Assembly (NCBI GenBank): GCA_902791985.1 | Contig: CADAYD010000013.1 | Span: 1 to 46,210, forward strand | Source of the DNA: an uncultured bacterium | GTDB lineage: Bacteria; Cyanobacteriota; Vampirovibrionia; Gastranaerophilales; Gastranaerophilaceae | Direction of reading: 5' to 3' | DNA length: 46,210 nt | In this document: positions 40,552 through 46,210 of the stretch, piece by piece | Layout of the letters: each line of letters opens with the position of its first letter | Position numbering within the stretch: position 1 is the first letter of the stretch | Notes under the pieces: model-generated | What the model saw: the letters and a program-made list of their open reading frames with translations, nothing else | Told to the model about the DNA's origin: nothing | Database searches by the model: none | Made by a program: the position numbers and the translations under genes

Positions 40552-41982
40552 TTAAACCTGTGCTTTCAGATACTCGTCCAAGCAACCAATCATTGTGTCT
40601 TTAAACCGATTACATTCAGCCTCATTATTTGCCTCAAATCGGAGAGTAAATACAGGTTCGGTATTACTTTGCCTGATTAATGCAAAACCGCCCTTAAAAA
40701 CAATCCTCATACCGTCTAAAGTTACGATATCTTCAATTTTTGATCCAAACATATTAGGATTTTGCTCAACCATTGATTTAACATACTCCAAAGTTGATTT
40801 TTTTTGCTCATTCGGACAAGGATAACGAACCTCAGAACTTGTATACACTTGATTAAACGGCTCTAAAAGGTTTTCTATTTTAAATTGGGGATTATTTAAT
40901 TTTTTCTTTGAGATAATCTCAATCATGCGACAACCAGCATAAACTGCGTCATCATAGCCGTAATATCGATCTTTAAAGAAGGTATGACCGCTCATTTCTC
41001 CGCCTAAGAGAGCACCTGTCTCTTTCATTTTTTCTTTTATATAACCGTGTCCTGTTTTGCACATAATTGCATGTGCACCGGTTGCGTTTATTGTGTCATA
41101 TAATACTTGAGAACATTTTACTTCGGATACAACATTAACGTCTTTACCGAGTTTATCAATCATATCAAGCGCATAGATTAAAAGGAGTTTATCTCCTGTC
41201 ATAGGATTACCTTTAGAATCAACAACTCCAATTCTGTCCGAATCACCGTCAAAAGCGATGCCTAAATCAGCTTTTTCATCAACAACACGCTTACAAAGGT
41301 CTTTTAATGTCGCAAAAACGCTCGGATTAGGGTGGTGGTTTGGAAATCTTCCATCAGGTTCTGAGTAAAGTTCAATAACCTCACACCCAATTTGTCTGTA
41401 CAATTCAGGTCCTACAACTCCTCCGGTACCGTTTGCACTGTCTACAACAACTTTTATACCTTTTCCGGCATTTAAAAATCTATTTTTCATATCTGCAATA
41501 TATTCAGGTATAATATCTGTTTTAAAGTCAGGGATGTCCTTATTTTGATAATCTTGCCAAAGATTAAATGTTTCTTGTTTAACTTCTTTAATTTGTGCCT
41601 CATTTAGTGTTTGGTGATTATAAGTCATTTTCAGACCATTGTATTCGCTAGGGTTATGACTAGCCGTAATAACCATAGCCCCGTCTAAATCATGCGCAAA
41701 TTCGGAATAATATCCGATTGGTGACGGTGCAATACCGTAATCTTCAATATGTTTTACACCGGAATCCAGCAGCCCTGTAATAAGTGCTTGCTTTAAAGGC
41801 TCTGAATGTAATCTTGCATCCATACAAACACTGATTTTTAAATCAGACGGGCGTTTACCGTTTTGATTTACGAGCCAATTTATATAACCCAATCCAATGT
41901 TATAAAACAGTTCTTCCGTTATATCATCTCCGTAAATCCCTCTTATATCATTTTTACCGAAAGCGTGTTCATATTTTTGCAT
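40552..41982 (-). CDS. Phosphomannomutase/phosphoglucomutase
   Basis: Alpha-D-phosphohexomutase family; interconverts mannose (or glucose) 1- and 6-phosphates, supplying sugar nucleotides for surface polymers (WecG-type transferase nearby in the window). Four signatures: FGKNDIRGIYGDDITEE at the N-terminus, the phosphoserine loop MVITASHNPSEYNG, the Mg loop LGIAFDGDSDRIGVVD, the sugar-binding LGGEMSGHTFF, and the phosphate-binding RQSNTEPVFTLRFE. It has 476 residues. AAAGGGG lies about eight bases before the ATG. It converges with rsfS and is divergent from the ABC permease. Confidence 0.93.
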   Translation of the reverse strand: MQKYEHAFGKNDIRGIYGDDITEELFYNIGLGYINWLVNQNGKRPSDLKISVCMDARLHSEPLKQALITGLLDSGVKHIEDYGIAPSPIGYYSEFAHDLDGAMVITASHNPSEYNGLKMTYNHQTLNEAQIKEVKQETFNLWQDYQNKDIPDFKTDIIPEYIADMKNRFLNAGKGIKVVVDSANGTGGVVGPELYRQIGCEVIELYSEPDGRFPNHHPNPSVFATLKDLCKRVVDEKADLGIAFDGDSDRIGVVDSKGNPMTGDKLLLIYALDMIDKLGKDVNVVSEVKCSQVLYDTINATGAHAIMCKTGHGYIKEKMKETGALLGGEMSGHTFFKDRYYGYDDAVYAGCRMIEIISKKKLNNPQFKIENLLEPFNQVYTSSEVRYPCPNEQKKSTLEYVKSMVEQNPNMFGSKIEDIVTLDGMRIVFKGGFALIRQSNTEPVFTLRFEANNEAECNRFKDTMIGCLDEYLKAQV

Positions 41983-41999
41983 ATTATATCCCCTTTATT

Positions 42000-42005
42000 T
42001 ATAAT
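42000..42005 (+). promoter_or_regulatory. -10 of the ABC permease gene (near-leaderless)
   Basis: Consensus TATAAT ends 11 bases before the ATG at 42017, so a transcript starting at about +7 would have only some five bases of leader. No Shine-Dalgarno. No clear -35 identified. Confidence 0.45.
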
Positions 42006-42016
42006 AAAATCATACC

Positions 42017-42898
42017 ATGAAAGCACTTTTAAATAAAATTTTTAATAACGAAGCTATATGCGGCTTGATATTCATTCTGCCGGCAATTTTAGGCATTTTT
42101 ATATTCATAATAATACCGATATTTTGTTCTTTTGGTTTAAGTTTTACAAAATGGGATTTATTAAACCCGATTGAATTTGTCGGACTTGCTAACTATAAAC
42201 TCATTTTTAGTGAATCACTCTTTTACAAAATACTGTTAAATACAGTTGTTTTTGCACTTTCTGTTTCTATTTTTGGTGTTATTATTCCGCTAATTCTTGC
42301 ATCAATAATAAACACAAAAATAAGAGGAAGTGAATTTTTTAAAAGTGCATATTTTTTGCCTTTTATCACTCCGATGGTAGTTGTAGGGATTGTTTGGGCA
42401 TGGATTTTTGACCCAAATATCGGCTTTTTGAGCCAATTACTCCATATACATATAAACTGGCTTTATGACTCAAAATTTGCACTTCCGGCACTTATTATAG
42501 TAAATGTATGGAAGTTAATAGGTTATAATATGATAATTTTTTTATCCGGATTTTCCAATATATCGCAGAGTTTGTTTGAATCGGCAAAAATTGATGGAGC
42601 AAACCAAATACAAATTTTTAAAAACATTACTGTTCCCTTACTATCGCCCACAATATTTTTTGTTGTAATAATTACAGCAATCAGTTCATTTCAAGTATTT
42701 GATTTGATATACCTCATGACTGAAGGCGGACCTTTTGATTCTACAAATGTGCTGGTTTATGCGATTTATAAGAATGCATTTGAATATTTTAATATTGGAA
42801 AAGCAAGTGCAATTGCATATGTTCTGTGTGCTATAATTCTTGTTTTAACACTGATTCAGTGGCATTTGCGTAAAAAAATTGTTTATAATGAAGAATAA
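42017..42898 (+). CDS. Sugar-type ABC transporter permease (MalF/UgpA family)
   Basis: It has 293 residues and six membrane helices (first near residues 13-38, others around 70-95, 105-130, 155-175, 205-225 and 260-280). The EAA loop, contacting the ATPase, reads SLFESAKIDGANQIQIFKNITVPLLSPTIFF, matching EAAxxDGAxxxQxFxxIxLPxLxP. It would be one half of a permease for sugar or sugar-phosphate import with a MalG/UgpE partner, a solute-binding protein and an ATPase; none are here, because the next gene runs on the opposite strand one base after the stop. Orphan subunit, partner elsewhere or lost. Confidence 0.9.
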   Translation: MKALLNKIFNNEAICGLIFILPAILGIFIFIIIPIFCSFGLSFTKWDLLNPIEFVGLANYKLIFSESLFYKILLNTVVFALSVSIFGVIIPLILASIINTKIRGSEFFKSAYFLPFITPMVVVGIVWAWIFDPNIGFLSQLLHIHINWLYDSKFALPALIIVNVWKLIGYNMIIFLSGFSNISQSLFESAKIDGANQIQIFKNITVPLLSPTIFFVVIITAISSFQVFDLIYLMTEGGPFDSTNVLVYAIYKNAFEYFNIGKASAIAYVLCAIILVLTLIQWHLRKKIVYNEE

Positions 42899-43285
42899 TT
42901 ATAATCCGAAAAATTCTTTTGGTGGAATTATTGGGACTAAGCCCGATTCTTTATTAATTCTTTTAACTTCTTTTGCTGCCATATCGGTCATAACATTGTG
43001 AGCATAGATAAATGGTTTTGACTTTATAAATCTTTCTGCTATCTTTGTTACACCTTCATCATTATATTTTTTTCTGTAGTATGATAATGTTTTTTTTAGT
43101 TTACAAACTTTGTTTGCAACATCAAAAATCTCTGGAATTACCTTATTAATAAACTTTTGTTCGGAAATTAAATATTGAGGGGTTGGTTTTATCATATTTT
43201 CTTCTTTCCCCTGTATTATTGTATTTACTGCTTTCATAAGCTTATATTGATTTCTTTGTGCTATTTTATATGTTGTATTTATCAT
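42899..43285 (-). CDS. Hypothetical protein, 128 residues
   Basis: I recognise no family. It is basic, helical and without a signal peptide or membrane segment. Features are MINTTYKIAQRNQYKLMKAVNTII at the start, a central KVCKLKKTLSYYRKKYNDEGVTKI helix, and an ending VPIIPPKEFFGL with two prolines. The ribosome binding site AAGGAG precedes the ATG, so it is likely expressed. It lies tail to tail with the permease gene (stops one base apart). Confidence 0.7.
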   Translation of the reverse strand: MINTTYKIAQRNQYKLMKAVNTIIQGKEENMIKPTPQYLISEQKFINKVIPEIFDVANKVCKLKKTLSYYRKKYNDEGVTKIAERFIKSKPFIYAHNVMTDMAAKEVKRINKESGLVPIIPPKEFFGL

Positions 43286-43408
43286 CGAAAACTCCTTTTT
43301 TATTTATTAAAAACATGATAAATTTTTTTTTTGCTATTCGGTTTTATTAAAGTTTTTTATATTTGTGCCGTACTAATACATGTGAAGTTAATAAAGGGCA
43401 TGTGTATT

Positions 43409-43549
43409 ATGTATGATGAATTAGTTAAAAAGCGTATTATTATTGAGTTTGAAAACCTTATCAATAGTGCAAAAGATGAAAATAATGATGTCGATTCTTA
43501 TGCTCAATTTATGAAAGAAGTTATCTTAAATACCTATGGTGTAAACTAA
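43409..43549 (+). CDS. Small hypothetical protein, 46 residues
   Basis: Acidic helical protein starting MYDELVKKRIIIEFENLIN and ending VILNTYGVN. The start is ATG 43409, ten bases after AAAGGG; the longer frame from 43331 lacks support. It lies in the gap between the 128-residue protein and the flavoprotein. I recognise no family. It is a plausible small protein, though a shadow cannot be fully excluded. Confidence 0.55.
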   Translation: MYDELVKKRIIIEFENLINSAKDENNDVDSYAQFMKEVILNTYGVN

Positions 43550-43595
43550 TCACTCAGGGAATAAAATTTTTATAACATTATTCAAAGAATATAAT

Positions 43596-44945
43596 ATGAA
43601 TATTGTTATAATCGGTGGTGTAGCATCAGGTGCAAAGGCGGCTGCAAAAGTTAAGCGTTTACTTCCACACGCAAGTGTAAAGATTTATACAGATGATACT
43701 CATGTGTCTTATTCTTCCTGCGGGTTGCCATATTATATACAAGGGAACTTTAGTGATTATACCGCACTTTTGGTACGTTCTCCGGAAGAATTTAAGTCTT
43801 CAGGTATAGATGTATTTCTTAACTCGAAAGTAAAGAAAATTATTCCCGATAAGAAAAAAATTTTAATTTCAGGAGATGAATTGGTTTGTTATGACAAACT
43901 TATTATCGCTACCGGAGCGCATCCTATTCGCCCGAATATTACAGGAATTGATGACTTCGAAAATATTTTTACGGTTCGAAGAATTGAAGATGGAATCAAA
44001 ATTCGTAATAAAATGCTAAAGTCAAAGAAGGCAGTAATAATTGGTGCAGGTTATATTGGAATTGAGCTCCTTGAGGCATTTTCCAGAAATAATATATATG
44101 TTCACGTATTTGAAAAAAGCACACAAATTATGCCTGTAATTGATGCTGAAATGTCTGAAATAGTTAAAAAACGATTAAACTCAATTGAAAATAAAAATTT
44201 TGAATTACACACAGACACTATTGTAAATGAATTTATTGGTGCTAACGGAGTATTAACGGGGGTAAGAACTTCAGATGGTAAAGAGTATGATTGCGAGATG
44301 GCTGTAGTTTGCGCCGGAGTTAAACCAAATATTGAATTAGCTCAAGATGCAGGTATTGAAATCGGCGAAACAGGTTCAATAAAAGTAAATAAGCTTATGC
44401 GAACATCTATTGAAAATATTTTTGCCTGTGGTGATTGCGCCGAAAAAACACATATCGTATCAGGGAAAAAAGTATGGATACCATTAGGCTCTACCGCAAA
44501 TAAAGAAGGACGATGCGCCGCAATGAACGCTGCAGGAGTGTATTGCGAATTTGAAGGCGTTCTTGGGTCAATGGTTACAAGATGCCTTAATACCACTATT
44601 GCAATGACAGGTTTAACAGAGAGAGAGGCGGAAGAAATTGGTTTTAAACCTGTTTCAGTTATTGTAAATAAATATGATAAGGTCGCATATATGCCTGATA
44701 CCGGAGAAATTGCCCTAAAAGTTGTAGCAGATAAAATTACTGGATTGCTTCTTGGGGCACAAGCAGTCGGCTCTATTGGGGCAGATAAGCGTGTAAATAC
44801 AGTAACTTCCGGCTTAATAGGGCATTTAACTGTTGAAGAATTTAGTAATAATGACCTTACATATTCTCCTGCGTATTCTCCAACAATAGACCCGTTATTA
44901 AACGCAATGCAAATATTATGCAACAAAACCGCCCGTTCATGTTAA
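43596..44945 (+). CDS. CoA-disulfide reductase/NADH oxidase-like flavoprotein
   Basis: Pyridine nucleotide-disulfide oxidoreductase family of the single-Cys type. The FAD-binding GGVASGAKAAAKVKRLLP opens the protein. The redox-active Cys42 sits in SYSSCGLPYYI. The NAD(P)H-binding site is VIIGAGYIGIELLEAF, and the second FAD motif IFACGDCAE. The C-terminal dimer domain includes TRCLNTTIAMTGLTEREA. Relatives reduce CoA disulfide, CoA persulfides or act as NADH oxidases; the exact activity cannot be distinguished. It has 449 residues. Useful for oxygen or sulfur stress in an anaerobe. No Shine-Dalgarno seen. Confidence 0.93.
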   Translation: MNIVIIGGVASGAKAAAKVKRLLPHASVKIYTDDTHVSYSSCGLPYYIQGNFSDYTALLVRSPEEFKSSGIDVFLNSKVKKIIPDKKKILISGDELVCYDKLIIATGAHPIRPNITGIDDFENIFTVRRIEDGIKIRNKMLKSKKAVIIGAGYIGIELLEAFSRNNIYVHVFEKSTQIMPVIDAEMSEIVKKRLNSIENKNFELHTDTIVNEFIGANGVLTGVRTSDGKEYDCEMAVVCAGVKPNIELAQDAGIEIGETGSIKVNKLMRTSIENIFACGDCAEKTHIVSGKKVWIPLGSTANKEGRCAAMNAAGVYCEFEGVLGSMVTRCLNTTIAMTGLTEREAEEIGFKPVSVIVNKYDKVAYMPDTGEIALKVVADKITGLLLGAQAVGSIGADKRVNTVTSGLIGHLTVEEFSNNDLTYSPAYSPTIDPLLNAMQILCNKTARSC

Positions 44946-44959
44946 AAAATATCACATGT

Positions 44960-45922
44960 TTACTCTTTTCTATTTATATTTTCAATATATTTACATAAGG
45001 CTTCACAATCAATAGCTTTTCCTGCAAAATTACCCTCAGCATCATTCACTGGTACCCCTGTTTTAAGAGCATAATCCCAAAATAATTTTGGGGTTAATTT
45101 TACACCATTTTCATCGGCACATTGTAATGCACAGGTATAAATTCCTGCAAGTGCAGGAACTGTCCAACTTGTTGATCCTTTGCTATCATGGCGATATTGA
45201 GAGGGGTTCATTGCACTTGCAACTGTTTCAGTGTTGTTACTAACGCACCAACTCGCAACATAGTTAGAAAAATCATTTTGAGGTTTAGTTTGGTCTTCTT
45301 TTTCTAATATATTCCATCCAAAATCAGCCCCTGTAATACTCTCATTTGTCATTGCCATTCCACCACAGGCAACAAAAACATCATCTTCATATAATCTTTT
45401 TACCATATCTTTAAATTCATCATATCCATAATCACCTTCATTCAATCCCCAACTCAATGAAACAACCCTAATTTTATCTTGTGGCTCACATTTTGAATTG
45501 TGCTCTATTATTTGTCTTAGACCTCTCAATCTATCATCAGTTTGGCTATTTTTATTCCCTTGTATTCCGGCAGTAGCATAATAATGGAGATTAGCATCAG
45601 GTGCTACACCATCTTTATCTCCTGCTAAAATATCACTTACAGCTTGCCCGTGATAATACGCATCAGGACTTGTTTGCTTGACATTAGCCATTTTGTTGTA
45701 TGACACTAAACTCGATTTTAAGTCATTATGTAAAATAATGGGACTGTCTATTATTGCAACTGAAATGCCTTTACCTGTGTAGCCCATCTCATGCATTTTA
45801 TCTGAATTTTGCCCTATACTTCTGCCTTGTTCAATTATTTCATCAGGGTTCCAACCTTTGGGCAAATTTTCTTTTGGAGTGTTTAGAAAAGTCGCAGAAT
45901 TAAAGTTTAAAAATTTTAACAT
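44960..45922 (-). CDS. Subtilisin-like serine protease (S8), no signal peptide
   Basis: Catalytic triad in family order: Asp59 in GKGISVAIIDSPI, His91 in YYHGQAVSDILAG, Ser252 in GSTSWTVPALAG. The SLSWGLNEG segment follows the substrate-binding strand. The residue that normally is the oxyanion Asn in AAGN appears as Gly in VACGG (about 185-188), so activity could be weakened or altered. It has 320 residues, with no signal peptide and no long propeptide, so it may act inside the cell or be exported unusually. It overlaps the small upstream gene by seven bases. Confidence 0.88.
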   Translation of the reverse strand: MLKFLNFNSATFLNTPKENLPKGWNPDEIIEQGRSIGQNSDKMHEMGYTGKGISVAIIDSPIILHNDLKSSLVSYNKMANVKQTSPDAYYHGQAVSDILAGDKDGVAPDANLHYYATAGIQGNKNSQTDDRLRGLRQIIEHNSKCEPQDKIRVVSLSWGLNEGDYGYDEFKDMVKRLYEDDVFVACGGMAMTNESITGADFGWNILEKEDQTKPQNDFSNYVASWCVSNNTETVASAMNPSQYRHDSKGSTSWTVPALAGIYTCALQCADENGVKLTPKLFWDYALKTGVPVNDAEGNFAGKAIDCEALCKYIENINRKE

Positions 45923-46152
45923 GTATTTGCCCTTAGGATTGTTAAAGCTTTCAATTTTTTTTGAGGTTGAGACATTTGTTGCTCAATAGGTTTTTCTTCT
46001 GGTACATCTTCATTAGGTTGAACAACACAACCTTTCATTTCGTCATATTTATTCGGCTGCCGTTTAAATTTAATTTGAACAGTTTGTTGCGTTGTTTGAG
46101 TTTTATCAACTTTATACTCAAATATTTTTCTAAATATATTTGCTACTTTCAT
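45916..46152 (-). CDS. Small basic protein coupled to the subtilase
   Basis: It has 78 residues: MKVANIFRKIFEYKVDK, then a Gln/Lys/Thr-rich stretch (TQTTQQTVQIKFKRQPNKYDEMKG), an acidic/Pro part (NEDVPEEKPIEQQMSQPQKK) and a LKALTILRANTC end. No recognised family. Its stop overlaps the subtilase start, so the two are translated together; it could be a partner, inhibitor or detached propeptide of the protease. There is no Shine-Dalgarno; a TATAAA-type -10 lies about five bases upstream. Confidence 0.6.
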   Translation of the reverse strand: MKVANIFRKIFEYKVDKTQTTQQTVQIKFKRQPNKYDEMKGCVVQPNEDVPEEKPIEQQMSQPQKKLKALTILRANTC

Positions 46153-46157
46153 AAATA

Positions 46158-46163
46158 TTTATA
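46158..46163 (-). promoter_or_regulatory. -10 of the small protein/subtilase operon (leaderless type)
   Basis: On the minus strand TATAAA (46163 to 46158) ends five bases before the ATG at 46152, so transcription would start at or near the initiation codon. No -35 identified. Confidence 0.4.
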
Positions 46164-46210
46164 CGGCAAAATATAATAAAACTTTAAATTAAATTACGAA
46201 TATATTTTGC

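Noticed and set aside
44342-44926. 194-residue frame antisense to the flavoprotein
   Set aside because: It is a shadow of the conserved oxidoreductase, whose motifs are intact on the plus strand.

Overview
The window looks like the chromosome of a low-GC, non-photosynthetic, flagellated member of the cyanobacterial sister lineage Vampirovibrionia (Melainabacteria), most likely a gut Gastranaerophilales-type organism. This is inference from several traits. Coding sequence is AT-rich and no photosynthesis genes are present. A separate ispH is followed immediately by rpsA. Several sigma factors lie close together. Flagellar, type IV prepilin and prepilin peptidase genes coexist. Many lineage-restricted proteins of no recognisable family are also present. 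No 16S rRNA gene or other definitive marker is in the window, so the assignment is a best guess.

Layout. 1-4.4 kb: a tRNA-Pro(GGG) preceded by a decayed copy of its own 5' half, then yidC, queA, a lytic transglycosylase and, convergent, a CheR-like methyltransferase. 4.4-8.7 kb: two lineage-specific proteins, one of 1135 residues with an internal duplication. 8.8-18.8 kb: ispH-rpsA, a histidine phosphatase with an altered RHG motif, an isolated leuD, a SEC-C protein plus recN, a RelA/SpoT-like nucleotidyltransferase-fold protein, an RNA m5U methyltransferase and a lipoprotein. 18.8-19.4 kb: the only long non-coding stretch, with tRNA-Val(UAC), an 88-bp direct repeat of its 3' end and terminator, a shrunken tRNA-Val-like remnant and a GC-rich patch. 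19.4-28.7 kb: primary-type sigma factor, periplasmic protein, WecG/TagA-type glycosyltransferase, half a transketolase, a large Cys-rich prepilin, a YhcH-family protein, miaA, a membrane protein, a 2-hydroxyacyl-CoA dehydratase-like protein and a second sigma factor. 28.9-33.5 kb: two small proteins, dnaA-ruvA, prepilin peptidase and a third sigma factor. 33.6-36.3 kb: an AMIN-like membrane protein, a small Gly/Cys-rich protein and an anti-sigma/ECF sigma/Spy-like envelope-stress operon. 36.4-39.6 kb: a uridine-kinase-like protein and a flagellar operon (fliJ, fliK-like, hook/rod protein). 39.6-46.2 kb: rpiB-rsfS behind an operator-like palindrome, phosphomannomutase, an orphan sugar ABC permease, CoA-disulfide-reductase-like flavoprotein, and a subtilase coupled to a small upstream protein.

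How it fits together. Most genes are housekeeping (translation, tRNA modification, DNA replication and repair, isoprenoids) mixed with cell-surface functions (flagellum, prepilin and its peptidase, envelope-stress response, lytic transglycosylase). Three features stand out as possibly undescribed. First, a short N-terminal signature, roughly M-x-[IV]-x-x-[IV]-N followed by an aromatic-Gly-basic motif such as FGAK, YGHK or FSGH, is shared by otherwise unrelated proteins, including a CheR-like and a RelA/SpoT-like protein. Second, degenerate tRNA copies in which internal arms are replaced by ACAAAA/TTTTGT hairpins sit beside both intact tRNA genes. Third, extended -10 promoters lie so close to start codons that the mRNAs should be leaderless.
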